NCBI RefSeq assembly: GCF_001673635.1
Contig: NZ_LZMH01000044.1
Span: forward strand, 62,001 to 126,000
Direction: 5' to 3'
DNA: 64,000 bases
From: Mycobacterium asiaticum
Lineage (GTDB): Bacteria > Actinomycetota > Actinomycetes > Mycobacteriales > Mycobacteriaceae
Part shown: piece after piece, positions 10,446 to 19,854 of the stretch
Position numbering within the stretch: the stretch's first letter is position 1
How the letters are laid out: each line of letters begins with the position of its first letter
Program-made: the position numbers and the translations under genes
The notes under the pieces: generated by a model
The model's input: the letters and a program-made list of their open reading frames with translations, nothing else
What the model was told of the DNA's origin: nothing
Databases searched by the model: none

Positions 10446-10456
10446 CGCTCACAGCG
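10446..10456 (-). promoter_or_regulatory. Candidate ClgR operator upstream of clpP1P2
   Basis: The 11-bp inverted repeat CGCT-CAC-AGCG lies about 90 bases upstream of the clpP1 start, directly after the tig stop codon. It matches the core (CGC-Y-N-A-N-R-GCG) of the actinobacterial ClgR box as I recall it; ClgR is the known activator of clpP1P2 in mycobacteria. The outer bases of the consensus match only partly. Confidence 0.5.
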
Positions 10457-11941
10457 TCACGAGGTGGGTTCGTCGGCCTGTTCGGCGTTGTCGTCTTGGG
10501 CCGCTTCTTCGCTGCCTTCTTCGGCGCCTTGGGCCTCGACGGTCGCGTCGTCGGCTTCGGACGCATCCTCGGCCCCATCGTGATCATGGCCGTGATCGTG
10601 ATCGTGATCGTGGCCGGCGTGCCGCTTGCCGAAGAACTCACTGGTATCGATCGTGTTGCCGTCGTTGTCGGTGACGGTCGCCTTCTCGATCACGGCCGCG
10701 ACCGCCAGACCGCGCCGCACGTCGGCGAACATGGCGGCCAGCTGATTGTTCTCCTGCAGATAGGCGAACAGCTGTTGCGGCTCGATGCCGTACTGCCGGG
10801 ACGTCATCACCAGGCGCTCGGTCAGGTCCTCCTGAGCGACCTGGACGTCGAGCTCGTCGGCGATGGCGTCCAGCAGCAGCTGCCGCTTGACGTTGTTCTC
10901 GGCGGCGGTGCGCGCTTCGGCTTCGAACTCCTCGCGGGACGAGCCCTGCTGCTCAAGCACCTCGGCGAACTTGGCCGGGTCCTGGTTCAGCCCGCTCATC
11001 GCGGCTTGCAATGTCTCGTCCATCTGCGAGCGGACGATCGCGTCCGGCACCGGCACCTCGACCTGCTCGAGCAGCGCGTCCAGGGCGGCGTTGCGGATCT
11101 GGTCGGCCTGCTGGGCGCGCTTGGTGTTGCGAACCTGCTCGGCCAGGCTGGCGCGCAGTTCCTCGATGGTGTCGAACTCGCTGGCCAGCTGAGCGAACTC
11201 GTCGTCCGGCTCGGGCAGTTCGCGCTCCTTGACCGACTTGACCGTGACGGTCACCTCGGCCTCCTGGCCCGCATGTTCGCCGGTCGCCAGCTTGGCGGTG
11301 AACACTCGCGACTCATCGACGGACAGGCCCACCAGAGCGTCGTCCAGGCCCGCGATCAGGCGGCCGGAGCCGACCTCATGCGACAGCCCCTCGGCAGCGG
11401 CATTCGGCACTTCCTCGCCGTCCACCGTCGCCGACAGGTCGATCGAGACGAAGTCACCGGTCTGCACCGGTCGGTCGACACCGGCCAGTGTGCCGAACCG
11501 CGCCCGCAGCGAGTCCAGTTCCGCCTCGACCTCCTCGTCGGCGACCTGCACCGGCTCGACCGAGACGGTCAGCGCGTCCAGATTGGGGATCTCCAGCTTG
11601 GGACGGACGTCGACCTCGGCGAAGAACTGCAATTCTTCGCCGTACTCCTTCTTGGTCACCTGGATGTTGGGCCGGCCGATCGGTTGCACGTCCGACTCCG
11701 TCAACGCTTGGCCGTAACGGCTCGGCACGGCGTCCTCGATGACCTGGTCCAGCAGCGCCTCGCGGCCGAAGCGCGCCTCGAGCAGGCGGGCCGGCGCCTT
11801 GCCGGGCCGGAAGCCGGGCAGCCGCACCTGCTTGGCCAGCTCCTTATAGGCGCGCTGGAAATCGGGTTCGAGCTCGGTGAACGGCACCTCCACGTTGATA
11901 CGAACCCGGGTCGGGCTCAAAGTCGTAACGGTGCTCTTCAC
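10457..11941 (-). CDS. tig: Trigger factor with His/Asp-rich C-terminal tail
   Basis: 494 residues. Trigger factor is the ribosome-associated chaperone and peptidyl-prolyl isomerase. The ribosome-binding domain shows the signature GFRPGKAP (about 44-51, here [19 protein letters not shown]). The FKBP-like domain follows around 160-245 ([17 protein letters not shown]), then the helical substrate domain to about 430. The last 60 residues are low complexity: [16 protein letters not shown] followed by an acidic stretch rich in E, D and A. The start ATG at 11941 is the only one fitting the conserved [14 protein letters not shown]-terminus. It lies just after tRNA-Pro and upstream of clpP1P2 on the same strand. 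Confidence 0.96.
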   Translation of the reverse strand: MKSTVTTLSPTRVRINVEVPFTELEPDFQRAYKELAKQVRLPGFRPGKAPARLLEARFGREALLDQVIEDAVPSRYGQALTESDVQPIGRPNIQVTKKEYGEELQFFAEVDVRPKLEIPNLDALTVSVEPVQVADEEVEAELDSLRARFGTLAGVDRPVQTGDFVSIDLSATVDGEEVPNAAAEGLSHEVGSGRLIAGLDDALVGLSVDESRVFTAKLATGEHAGQEAEVTVTVKSVKERELPEPDDEFAQLASEFDTIEELRASLAEQVRNTKRAQQADQIRNAALDALLEQVEVPVPDAIVRSQMDETLQAAMSGLNQDPAKFAEVLEQQGSSREEFEAEARTAAENNVKRQLLLDAIADELDVQVAQEDLTERLVMTSRQYGIEPQQLFAYLQENNQLAAMFADVRRGLAVAAVIEKATVTDNDGNTIDTSEFFGKRHAGHDHDHDHGHDHDGAEDASEADDATVEAQGAEEGSEEAAQDDNAEQADEPTS

Positions 11942-11995
11942 GGCGTGCTCCTCGGTTTGTCGTTCCTGCGTGCGGCTGTGCGCTTGTCGGGCTGG

Positions 11996-12069
11996 TCGGG
12001 GTGACAGGATTTGAACCTGCGGCCTTCCGCTCCCAAAGCGGATGCGCTACCAAGCTGCGCTACACCCCG
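11996..12069 (-). tRNA. tRNA-Pro (anticodon TGG)
   Basis: A 74-base cloverleaf on the minus strand. The acceptor stem CGGGGTG pairs with CACCCCG, discriminator A. The anticodon loop CTTTGGGAG reads TGG, and the T-loop is GTTCAAATC. CCA is not encoded. Confidence 0.95.
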
Positions 12070-12202
12070 CGCTGACCTCGCGATCCTACGGCCAGCCGGG
12101 ACCCGGCCCGGAGGCGACCTCGGACCTTACGCTGCGGTCACGCGACTGCGTCGATTAGATTTGATCTACGCCACCACGTACAGTCTCGCTCGACTAACAC
12201 TT

Positions 12203-12273
12203 GCGGGCGTAGCTCAATGGTAGAGCCCTAGTCTTCCAAACTAGCTACGCGGGTTCGATTCCCGTCGCCCGCT
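12203..12273 (+). tRNA. tRNA-Gly (anticodon TCC)
   Basis: A 71-base cloverleaf. Acceptor GCGGGCG pairs with CGCCCGC, discriminator T. The anticodon loop is CTTCCAA (TCC), and the T-arm is GCGGGTTCGATTCCCGT. It lies 33 bases upstream of lipP. Confidence 0.95.
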
Positions 12274-12306
12274 CTGAGCTAAGATTTTGCACGGTAGAAA
12301 GGCGCA

Positions 12307-13506
12307 ATGAGCGACCTGGGAAGCGTCACTATTCAAGGCTCATGCGCCTCGAACTTCGTCGGAGTGCGCGACGCGTTCGAGCGCAATTTCACGCTGCGTG
12401 GGGAAGTCGGCGCCGCCGTCGCCGTATGGGTCGACGGTCATCTGGTGGTCAATCTGTGGGGTGGCTGGGCCGACGGCGCGGGCACCCGGCCGTGGCAGGA
12501 GGACACGCTGACCACCGTGCTGTCCGGCACCAAGGGTCTGACGTCGACCTGCATCCACCAGCTCGCGGATCGCGGTGAGCTGGACCTGCATGCGCCGGTG
12601 ACCCGCTACTGGCCCGAGTTCGGCCAGGCCGGCAAGGACGACATCACGCTGGCCATGGTGATGAGTCACCGCTCCGGGGTCATCGGACCGCGTACGCGGG
12701 TGACCACCGAGCAGCTTTGCGACTGGGATTACGTCTGCCGGCAGCTCGAGATCGCCGAGCCGTGGTGGAAGCCCGGCACGGCGCAGGGCTATCACATGAC
12801 CACCTTCGGATTCATCCTCGGCGAGGTTTTCCGTCGCGTCACCGGGCGGACCATCGGGCAGTACCTGCGCACCGAGATCGCCCAACCGATCGGAGCCGAG
12901 ATCCACATCGGCCTGACGCCGGCCGAGCAGGCCCGCTGCGCCGAGCGGGTGAACAAGCCGACCGGCCGGCAGTTGCTGGCCGAACTGCAGGCCCCCAGCG
13001 ATCCGACCAGCTTGGCCGACCACCCGAAGGCCGGCATGTCGATCTCGATGGGATTCCTCGCCGACGACGACCTGGACACCGAAAACCTGCAGCTGTGGCG
13101 GCAGCTGGAATTCCCCGGCACCAACGCGCAGGTGTCCGCGCTCGGGATGGCCACGTTCTACAACGCACTGGCCCAGGAGAAGCTGCTGAGCCGCGAGCAC
13201 ATGGACCTGGTTCGGGTCTGCCAGGGCGGCTTCGAGCCCGACCTGGTGCTGGGGCCGCGGGTGGCCGACCACGGGTGGGGCCTGGGTTACATGCTGAACC
13301 AGCGCTGCGTCAACGGCCCCAACCCACTGGTCTTCGGCCACGGTGGTCTCGGCGGCTCATTCGCGTTTGTCGACCTCGAACACCGGATCGGCTACGGATA
13401 CGTGTCCAACCGTTTCGACGCCAGCAAGGCGAACGCCGACCCGCGCAGTGTCGCCCTCAGTAACGAGGTCTACCGCGCGCTCGGCGTCCTGCCCGCCGAC
13501 GACTGA
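12307..13506 (+). CDS. lipP: Serine esterase/beta-lactamase-fold hydrolase LipP
   Basis: 399 residues, matching Rv2463 (LipP). It belongs to the class C beta-lactamase-like, family VIII esterase group. The nucleophile motif SxxK is SGTK at about residues 76-79 (TVLSGTKGLTST). The second-block tyrosine is in GYHMTTFGFILG (about 160), and HGGLGGSFAFVD near residue 348 corresponds to the third active-site block. The ATG has AAAGG seven bases upstream. No signal peptide is seen. The natural substrate is unknown; short-chain ester hydrolysis is inferred from family. It converges with a small secreted-protein gene four bases away. Confidence 0.88.
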   Translation: MSDLGSVTIQGSCASNFVGVRDAFERNFTLRGEVGAAVAVWVDGHLVVNLWGGWADGAGTRPWQEDTLTTVLSGTKGLTSTCIHQLADRGELDLHAPVTRYWPEFGQAGKDDITLAMVMSHRSGVIGPRTRVTTEQLCDWDYVCRQLEIAEPWWKPGTAQGYHMTTFGFILGEVFRRVTGRTIGQYLRTEIAQPIGAEIHIGLTPAEQARCAERVNKPTGRQLLAELQAPSDPTSLADHPKAGMSISMGFLADDDLDTENLQLWRQLEFPGTNAQVSALGMATFYNALAQEKLLSREHMDLVRVCQGGFEPDLVLGPRVADHGWGLGYMLNQRCVNGPNPLVFGHGGLGGSFAFVDLEHRIGYGYVSNRFDASKANADPRSVALSNEVYRALGVLPADD

Positions 13507-13510
13507 ATCG

Positions 13511-13762
13511 CTATCGGCGCCAGCCGTTGTTCCAGTCGCGACTGTGGTCATTGCCATCTCTGTCGCGGTGATGATCGTCGTGACAGTTACCGCCGTCCCA
13601 GTTCTGGCCCCAGCCCGGGTCCCAGAATTGTCCAGGGCACCAGTGATAGTCAGGCAAAGGCGCGGGTTGTGCGGCAGCTGTGGTCGCCGCTCCCACACCG
13701 GCGAGTCCCAGCGCAGCGGCCATGGCGAAAAGGGTTGCAGCTAAACGGGAAATGTTTTTCAC
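13511..13762 (-). CDS. Small secreted protein, mycobacterial, unknown function
   Basis: 83 residues. Residues 1-31 form a clear signal peptide (positively charged MKNISR start, alanine/leucine core, cleavage expected near TTAAAQP). The mature part is short, rich in W, D, H, G and N, with two cysteines (YHWCPGQ and NCHDD) that could form a disulfide, and ends DWNNGWRR. Similar tiny exported WCPGQ-type proteins are common in mycobacteria and have no known role; the His/Asp cluster CHDDHHRDRDGNDH could bind metal (inference). The stop lies four bases from that of lipP on the opposite strand. Confidence 0.75.
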   Translation of the reverse strand: MKNISRLAATLFAMAAALGLAGVGAATTAAAQPAPLPDYHWCPGQFWDPGWGQNWDGGNCHDDHHRDRDGNDHSRDWNNGWRR

Positions 13763-13897
13763 AAGGACATCTTCTACCCGCCTGCCCAGCCGCGAAACTG
13801 TAGACGTCAGCGTTTCTTCTGCGAATTTACTGGTAAACGGCTTGACGCTGACCGTGATCGAAATCCTCAGTGAATACTGAACTTTCGCGCCACACGG

Positions 13898-14698
13898 TCA
13901 AATTTGGCAGGTCGGACACCAGAACACGTTGCGGCCTTCCAGCACCGCCGTGCGGACCACCTCCCCGCACACCCGACACGGTTCACCGGCCCGCCGGTAC
14001 ACGTACGTGCGGGGCCGACCGGGTGCGTACGAGGGCGCACCATGATCGTGCTCGGGGCGGACGACGATGATCTTGCCGCGCCGCAACCCGACCTTCATCA
14101 ACGCCACGAGATCCGCCCACGCCGCGGCGAACTCCGCCTCGGAGACCTTCTGCGCGGGCCGGTAGGGGTCGATGCCGTGGCGGAACAACAGCTCATTGCG
14201 GTAGACGTTGCCCACGCCCGCGATGACGGTCTGATCCATCAGCATGGAACCGATGGGCCTGCGCGACTTGCTGATTCGTGCCCAGGGCCACGCCGGGTCG
14301 GCGTCGGCACGCAACGGGTCGGGCCCCAGCCGGGCGACGACGTCGTCGACCTGGGCCGCGTCGATGACCTCGCACACCGTGGGTCCGCGTAGATCGGTGC
14401 CGTATTCGGTACCGACCATCCGCATCCGCACCTGTCCGACGGGATCGGGCATTTGACCGTCTTGCCGTTGCCATTCCGAGAAGGCGCCGTAGAGCCCGAG
14501 GTGCACATGCACGATCGGGCCACCTTCGTAGTGGTGGAACAGGTGCTTGCCCCACGCGCTGGCGCGCCGCAGCACCCGACCGTTCACCACTGCTGCGTCG
14601 GCGAAGCGTCCCTGCGGGCTGGATACCGCCACGGGGTTTCCGGCGAAGCGGCGCTGATGCAGCCGGGCCAGCCGGTGCAGCGTATGGCCTTCGGGCAC
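13898..14698 (-). CDS. nei2: DNA glycosylase/AP lyase Nei2 (endonuclease VIII type)
   Basis: 266 residues, matching Rv2464c. Fpg/Nei enzymes excise oxidised bases and cleave the abasic strand. The catalytic N-terminal proline and glutamate (P2, E3 in MPEGHTLHRL) and the beta-hairpin lysine K51 (SAWGKHLFHH) are present. The H2TH helix region is SMLMDQTVIAGVGNVYRNELLF (about 155-175). The C-terminal zinc finger shows CRVCG and CPTC cysteine pairs (about 241-264). It is followed upstream by rpiB with a 15-base gap, so the two are probably co-transcribed. Confidence 0.95.
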   Translation of the reverse strand: MPEGHTLHRLARLHQRRFAGNPVAVSSPQGRFADAAVVNGRVLRRASAWGKHLFHHYEGGPIVHVHLGLYGAFSEWQRQDGQMPDPVGQVRMRMVGTEYGTDLRGPTVCEVIDAAQVDDVVARLGPDPLRADADPAWPWARISKSRRPIGSMLMDQTVIAGVGNVYRNELLFRHGIDPYRPAQKVSEAEFAAAWADLVALMKVGLRRGKIIVVRPEHDHGAPSYAPGRPRTYVYRRAGEPCRVCGEVVRTAVLEGRNVFWCPTCQI

Positions 14699-14713
14699 TG
14701 GCTGTCAGTCTCC

Positions 14714-15202
14714 TCAGGAAGAGACGCCGGGCACCGGCGGCGCTTCGTGGGTCCGTTCGTATTCGGCGAGAATGTCGATGCGGCGTTGGTGCCGTTCGGC
14801 TTTCGACCAGGGCGTGGACACGAACGCATCGACGATGGCCAGCGCCTCCTCCACGGTGTGCATTCGACCGCCGATGCCGATCAACTGCGCGTTGTTGTGC
14901 TGGCGCGCCAATGACGCCGTTTCCACGCTCCATGCCAGCGCACACCTGGCGCCCGGCACCTTGTTGGCGGCGATCTGCTCACCGTTGCCGGACCCGCCCA
15001 GCACAATGCCGAGGCTGTCCGGGTCGGCGACCGTGCGGGTTGCCGCGGCGATGCAGAACGCCGGGTAGTCGTCCTCGGCGTCGTAGCTGAAGGCGCCGCA
15101 GTCGATCGGCTCGTGGCCGGTCTTCTTCAGGTGCTCGATGATGTGTTGCTTGAGCTCATAGCCGGCGTGGTCGGCACCCAGGTAGACGCGCATGCCGGTC
15201 AT
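14714..15202 (-). CDS. rpiB: Ribose-5-phosphate isomerase B
   Basis: 162 residues, as Rv2465c. It interconverts ribose 5-phosphate and ribulose 5-phosphate in the pentose phosphate pathway. Features: RVYLGADHAGYELK at the N-terminus, DCGAFSYDAEDDYPAF, the phosphate-binding loop LGGSGNGEQIAANK (about 68-81), and NAQLIGIGGRMHT. The substrate-opening residues of the RpiB fold (D and H in GADHAG) are conserved. ATG at 15202 was chosen; a second ATG three codons in is also possible. Co-directional with nei2. Confidence 0.95.
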   Translation of the reverse strand: MTGMRVYLGADHAGYELKQHIIEHLKKTGHEPIDCGAFSYDAEDDYPAFCIAAATRTVADPDSLGIVLGGSGNGEQIAANKVPGARCALAWSVETASLARQHNNAQLIGIGGRMHTVEEALAIVDAFVSTPWSKAERHQRRIDILAEYERTHEAPPVPGVSS

Positions 15203-15297
15203 TCTGCATCAGCGGGCGCGGGGCTCCACGACGGCCACCCGCCGAGCGTGGGCCACTCGGCGCGGTCGCACGCTTGGTGTGGTCGGTCGAGCTGAGC

Positions 15298-15909
15298 TCA
15301 GTCGAACTGGGGCGGCTCGGTGCGTGTCCGCTTGAGCTCGTAGAAGTGCGGGTAGGACGCGAAGGTCACCGAGGCGTCCCAGAGCTTGCCGGCCTCTTCG
15401 CCGCGCGGGATCTTCGAGATCACCGGGCCGAAGAACGCCACCCCGTTGACGTGGATCGTCGGTGTGCCGACGTCGGGACCCACCGCGTCCATGCCGGCGT
15501 GGTGGCTCTTGCGCAGGGCCTCGTCATAGTCGGTGCTGGTTGCGGCCTCGGCCAGTTCGGCGGGCAGGCCGGCGTCGGCGAGCGACAACTTGATGACCTC
15601 TTCGAGATCCTTGTTGCCCTCGTTGTGGATGCGGGTGCCCATGGCCGTGTAGAGCGGCTCCAGCACCTTCTTGCCGTGGGCCTGCTCGGCGGCAATGGCC
15701 ACCCGCACCGGCCCCCAGGCCTTGGCCATCATTTCCTTGTACTGCTCCGGCAGTCCCTCGCGATTCTCATTGAGCACCGCAAGGCTCATGACGTGCCAGT
15801 TCACTTCGATGTCGCGGACCTTCTCCACCTCGAGGATCCAGCGCGAGGTGATCCAGCACCACGGACACAGCGGATCGAACCAAAACCCAGCTTCAGACTT
15901 CTCGGCCAT
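15298..15909 (-). CDS. DsbA-fold mycothiol-dependent reductase (Rv2466c-like)
   Basis: 203 residues. The thioredoxin/DsbA fold carries the active site C15-P-W-C18 (FDPLCPWCW) near the N-terminus, with a helical insert and a late cis-Pro region ([16 protein letters not shown]). Rv2466c of M. tuberculosis is a mycothiol-dependent nitroreductase that activates the prodrug TP053 and counters oxidative stress. The start was set at the ATG at 15907-15909, which has GAGG eight bases upstream; a longer reading would add eight residues. No signal peptide, so cytosolic. Divergent from pepN, with about 120 bases between. Confidence 0.88.
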   Translation of the reverse strand: MAEKSEAGFWFDPLCPWCWITSRWILEVEKVRDIEVNWHVMSLAVLNENREGLPEQYKEMMAKAWGPVRVAIAAEQAHGKKVLEPLYTAMGTRIHNEGNKDLEEVIKLSLADAGLPAELAEAATSTDYDEALRKSHHAGMDAVGPDVGTPTIHVNGVAFFGPVISKIPRGEEAGKLWDASVTFASYPHFYELKRTRTEPPQFD

Positions 15910-16032
15910 TACTGCGTCCTCTCGTCGACACATCGGACAGTCCGCTCAGACACAACCGTAGCCACACCCGGACTGTTCCCGCGGGGATGCTGCGCGCTGA
16001 AGCGGCGACGCTCAGCCGATATGTTGGAGCGC

Positions 16033-18633
16033 GTGGCCCTTCCCAACCTCACTCGCGACCAGGCAGTCGAACGCGCCGCCCTGGTCACCGTGCACAGCTA
16101 CCAGATCAACCTTGACGTCACCGACGGCGCGGGCAAACCCGGCGAACGCACCTTCCGCTCCACCACCACCGTGGTGTTCGATGCCCTCGCCGGTGCCGAG
16201 ACCGTGCTTGACCTGGCCGCCGACACCATTCACAGCGCCAGCCTCAACGGTCAAGACCTCGACGTGTCCGGCTACGACGAGTCGACCGGTATCACGTTGC
16301 GCGGCCTGGCCGACCGCAACGTCGTCGTGGTGGACGCGGACTGCCGTTACTCCAACACCGGCGAAGGCCTGCACCGCTTCGTCGACCCGGTCGACGACGA
16401 GACCTACCTGTACTCGCAGTTCGAAACCGCCGACGCCAAGCGGATGTTCGCCTGCTTCGACCAGCCGGACCTCAAGGCCACGTTCGACGTTCAGGTGACC
16501 GCGCCCAAGCACTGGCAGGTGGTCTCCAACGGCGCGCCGCTGTCCGTAGAGGAGGGCGACAAGGCCGCCATCCACACCTTCGCCACCACCCCGCGGATGA
16601 GCACCTACCTGGTGGCCCTGGTGGCCGGACCGTATGCGGCGTGGAATGACACCTACAGCGACGAGCACGGCGAGATCCCGCTCGGCATCTACTGCCGCGC
16701 CTCGCTGGCGCCGCACATGGACGCCGAGCGGCTGTTCACCGAGACCAAGCAGGGCTTCGGCTTCTACCACCGCAACTTCGGTATGCCCTACGCGTTCGGC
16801 AAGTACGACCAGCTGTTCGTGCCCGAATTCAACGCCGGCGCAATGGAAAACGCCGGGGCGGTGACGTTCCTGGAAGACTACGTGTTCCGCAGCAAGGTCA
16901 CCCGGGCGTCCTACGAGCGCCGAGCCGAGACGGTGCTGCACGAAATGGCGCACATGTGGTTCGGCGACCTGGTCACCATGACCTGGTGGGACGACCTGTG
17001 GCTCAACGAGTCGTTCGCCACCTTCGCCTCGGTGCTGTGCCAGGCCGAATCGACCGAATACACCGAAGCCTGGACAACATTCGCGACGGTGGAGAAGTCG
17101 TGGGCCTACCGTCAGGACCAGCTGCCCTCCACCCACCCCATCGCCGCGGACATCCCCGACCTGCACGCGGTCGAGGTGAACTTCGACGGCATCACCTACG
17201 CAAAGGGCGCCTCGGTGCTCAAGCAGCTCGTCGCCTACGTGGGCTTGGACCACTTCCTGGCCGGGTTGCGGGATTACTTCAAGACTCACGCATTCGGCAA
17301 CGCGACCTTCAGTGATCTGCTGTCCGCGCTGGAGAAGGCGTCCGGCCGCGACCTGTCGAACTGGGGGCAGCAATGGCTGAAAACCACCGGGCTCAATACA
17401 TTACGGCCGGACTTCGATGTCGACGGTGACGGTAAGTTCACCCGGTTCGCGGTGACGCAGAGCGGTGCCGCGCCCGGCAAGGGTGAGACGCGGGTGCACA
17501 GGGTGGCCGTGGGCATCTACGACGACGAGGGCTCCGGCAAGTTGGTGCGGGTGCACCGCGAAGAACTCGATGTCGAGGGCGAAACCACCGAAGTGCCTGC
17601 GCTGGTAGGAGTTTCGCGGGGCAAGCTGGTTTTGGTCAACGACGACGACTTCACTTACTGTTCGCTGCGGCTTGACCCGGAGTCGCTGCAGACCGCGCTG
17701 GAGCGCATTGCCGATATCGCCGAGCCGCTGCCGCGCTCGCTGGTCTGGTCGGCCGCCTGGGAGATGACCCGCGAGGCCGAACTGCGTGCCCGCGACTTCG
17801 TGGCGTTGGTGCTGAACGGCATCCAGGCCGAGAGCGAGGTGACGGTGGCGCAGCGGCTGCTGTTGCAGGCACAGACGGCGGTGGGTTCCTACGCCGAGCC
17901 GGGGTGGGCTCGCGAGCACGGGTGGCCGCAGCTCGCCGACCGGCTGCTGGAGTTGGCCCGCGGCGCCGAACCCGGATCGGATCATCAGCTGGTCTTCGTC
18001 AACGCCTTGTGCACGTCGGTGCTGTCGCCGCGGCACGTGGACGTGCTGTCGGCGTTACTGGACCGGGACCCGGCCGAGCAGGGCCTGGCGGGCCTGGACG
18101 TGGACACCGACCTGCGTTGGCGGGTGGTCGTCGCCCTGGCCACCGCCGGCGCAATCGACGCCGACGGTCCCGATACGCCGCGCATCGACGCCGAGACGCA
18201 GAACGACCGGACGGCCGCGGGCCGACGGCACGGAGCTCAAGCGTCGGCGGCGCGACCGCAGCTGCAGGTGAAGCAGGATGCGTACACCCGCGTGGTCGAA
18301 GACGACACCCTGGCCAACGCGTTGAGCCGGGCGATCATCGCAGGCATCGCCGCCCCGGGACAGGGCGAGTTGCTCAAGCCGTTCACCGACCGCTATTTCG
18401 AGGTGATCCCGGCGGTGTGGGCGCGCCGGTCCAGCGAAGTCGCACAGTCGGTGGTGATCGGCTTGTACCCGCACTGGGACATCAGCGAGGAGGCGATTGC
18501 CGCAGCCGACAAGTTCCTGCAAGCACCGGAATCCGAGGTGCCGCCGTCGCTGCGCCGCTTGGTGCTCGAAGGGCAGGCCGGGGTGAAGCGGTCCTTGCGG
18601 GCACGCAAGTTCGACGCCGAGGCTCAGCAGTAG
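16033..18633 (+). CDS. pepN: Aminopeptidase N (M1 family zinc metallopeptidase)
   Basis: 866 residues. PepN removes N-terminal amino acids in the cytoplasm. The exopeptidase motif GAMENAGA lies about 270 residues in, and the zinc motif HEMAHMWFG with the downstream NESFA glutamate follows around 305-330. A long C-terminal ERAP1-like helical domain completes the fold. The protein start VALPNLTRDQAVERAAL agrees with Rv2467, so the GTG at 16033 is preferred. An ATG four codons upstream (16021) would add MLER and cannot be excluded. The C-terminus overlaps by 10 bases the end of a gene on the opposite strand. Confidence 0.93.
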   Translation: MALPNLTRDQAVERAALVTVHSYQINLDVTDGAGKPGERTFRSTTTVVFDALAGAETVLDLAADTIHSASLNGQDLDVSGYDESTGITLRGLADRNVVVVDADCRYSNTGEGLHRFVDPVDDETYLYSQFETADAKRMFACFDQPDLKATFDVQVTAPKHWQVVSNGAPLSVEEGDKAAIHTFATTPRMSTYLVALVAGPYAAWNDTYSDEHGEIPLGIYCRASLAPHMDAERLFTETKQGFGFYHRNFGMPYAFGKYDQLFVPEFNAGAMENAGAVTFLEDYVFRSKVTRASYERRAETVLHEMAHMWFGDLVTMTWWDDLWLNESFATFASVLCQAESTEYTEAWTTFATVEKSWAYRQDQLPSTHPIAADIPDLHAVEVNFDGITYAKGASVLKQLVAYVGLDHFLAGLRDYFKTHAFGNATFSDLLSALEKASGRDLSNWGQQWLKTTGLNTLRPDFDVDGDGKFTRFAVTQSGAAPGKGETRVHRVAVGIYDDEGSGKLVRVHREELDVEGETTEVPALVGVSRGKLVLVNDDDFTYCSLRLDPESLQTALERIADIAEPLPRSLVWSAAWEMTREAELRARDFVALVLNGIQAESEVTVAQRLLLQAQTAVGSYAEPGWAREHGWPQLADRLLELARGAEPGSDHQLVFVNALCTSVLSPRHVDVLSALLDRDPAEQGLAGLDVDTDLRWRVVVALATAGAIDADGPDTPRIDAETQNDRTAAGRRHGAQASAARPQLQVKQDAYTRVVEDDTLANALSRAIIAGIAAPGQGELLKPFTDRYFEVIPAVWARRSSEVAQSVVIGLYPHWDISEEAIAAADKFLQAPESEVPPSLRRLVLEGQAGVKRSLRARKFDAEAQQ

Positions 18634-19361
18634 CCGCCGTCGCGTAAGCCGGCCGCCAGTTCCAGCCGGTTGGTGCGGCGAAAGACCAACTCGCGAAACA
18701 GTTCCCAGCTGTAGGCGCGCAGCATGCCCGCATAGCCCAGTTCCGCCCACTGCGCGCTGTGCCGCTCCTCGTGGTGCAGGAGCCGGTCCAGTGCCAGCCG
18801 GGGCGATTGCGCGCGGACGATGCCGCGCAGCGCCTCGGCGGGGTCGGCCCCGCGGGCGGTGTTGACCATGAAGATGTCACCCCAGGTCGTTCCACCCCGC
18901 TGGCTGTAGAGCCGCTGAAGCCAGTTGCCGCCGGTGCCCATCAGGATCCCGTGCGGCGTCGTCATCAGGCGACCGCCGTTGCGGTGGACGAACCGGACGT
19001 CCCGGTCGTAGCTCCAGCTGTTGGCCCGCTGCCGGTCCTTGATCCGCCCGACCTCGGCGGTCGAGTACGCCGTCTCGGGGAAGTCATTCGTTATCCCCGG
19101 GTGGCGGCCCGCGTTGCCGTAGTCGGTGCCGGCGTTGAGTACGTAGGTCAGCAGCACCGCCCGGCGTACCTCGTCTCCGCTAATGCCGGAGGGGACGAGG
19201 AAGAACGACTTGCCATGCGGATCGGTGATCTCCTCGTACCCGTCGAGAAGAGTCAGCGCGGCCGCGTCGATGCCGTGACGTTCGGCGATCTCGGCGACGA
19301 CGTCGGGCGCGATCGCACGACGGGCGGCGTTGTCCCGCCACCGCTGTGCATAACTCGTCAC
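18624..19361 (-). CDS. Uncharacterised protein with HExxH-type motif
   Basis: 245 residues, not recognised from the H37Rv block. No signal peptide or membrane segment is evident. The C-terminal third carries LLHHEERHSAQWAELGY (about residues 193-209), in which H-E-E-R-H fits the HExxH zinc-metallopeptidase pattern; HE.RHS.QW occurs in some bacterial hypothetical and toxin-like proteins. The middle part is rich in aromatic and glycine residues (GTGGNWLQRLYSQRGGTTWGDIF). The N-terminal part resembles nothing I know. It is convergent with pepN, overlapping its stop by 10 bases, and sits 25 bases from the next minus-strand gene. A protease role is only a possibility. Confidence 0.7.
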   Translation of the reverse strand: MTSYAQRWRDNAARRAIAPDVVAEIAERHGIDAAALTLLDGYEEITDPHGKSFFLVPSGISGDEVRRAVLLTYVLNAGTDYGNAGRHPGITNDFPETAYSTAEVGRIKDRQRANSWSYDRDVRFVHRNGGRLMTTPHGILMGTGGNWLQRLYSQRGGTTWGDIFMVNTARGADPAEALRGIVRAQSPRLALDRLLHHEERHSAQWAELGYAGMLRAYSWELFRELVFRRTNRLELAAGLRDGGYC

Positions 19362-19386
19362 GCGTCGCGCTGAGGCGCACCGGCGG

Positions 19387-19854
19387 TCAGGCCGGCGATA
19401 TGCCCCCGCTGAGCACCCGGATCGCGCTGACCAGGCCGTCGATCAGATTGCCCTGCTCGAACGCCGACGAAGCGGCGGCCACACCGAGCGGGGCCGCCGA
19501 CTCCGCACCCCGACCACGCACCTCGGAGCCGTACACCACCTCAATGGCGCTCTGATTCGGCGACACCGCGAGCAGCACCGCGTTGTTGGGGGTCGGGACC
19601 TTGGCCAGGAGCTCGCGAGCCCGGGCGGCGGTGTCGCTGCCCAGGTCACCGAGGTAGACGGCGAACCGCGCCTTGGAAGCACGCGAGGCGTACTTCAGCG
19701 CATCGTCCACGGCGACAAGCTCTTTGATGGAGAACGGGTAGTGCACCGAAAGCTCGCCGGGCTCGGTGACCCCGGAGATGCGTCCGCTCGTCGTGAGCAC
19801 CCAACCCTTGGGCAGGTCGGTGGGCTCTACCGTCGCGACTTCACCATGTGCCAC
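19387..19854 (-). CDS. DUF5130 protein, probable accessory subunit of cytochrome aa3 oxidase (Rv2468c-like)
   Basis: 155 residues. The start is GTG at 19852-19854, with an excellent GGAGG eight bases upstream, inside the end of the preceding gene (14-base overlap). The sequence [25 protein letters not shown] through [24 protein letters not shown] matches Rv2468c and the DUF5130 (TPM-like) family. From memory, the adjacent M. smegmatis genes MSMEG_4692 and MSMEG_4693 encode two extra subunits (CtaI/CtaJ) seen in the structure of the mycobacterial III2IV2 respiratory supercomplex, and this gene and its neighbour stand in the same positions. Which letter belongs to which gene I am not sure, so no symbol is given. 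Confidence 0.8.
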   Translation of the reverse strand: MAHGEVATVEPTDLPKGWVLTTSGRISGVTEPGELSVHYPFSIKELVAVDDALKYASRASKARFAVYLGDLGSDTAARARELLAKVPTPNNAVLLAVSPNQSAIEVVYGSEVRGRGAESAAPLGVAAASSAFEQGNLIDGLVSAIRVLSGGISPA

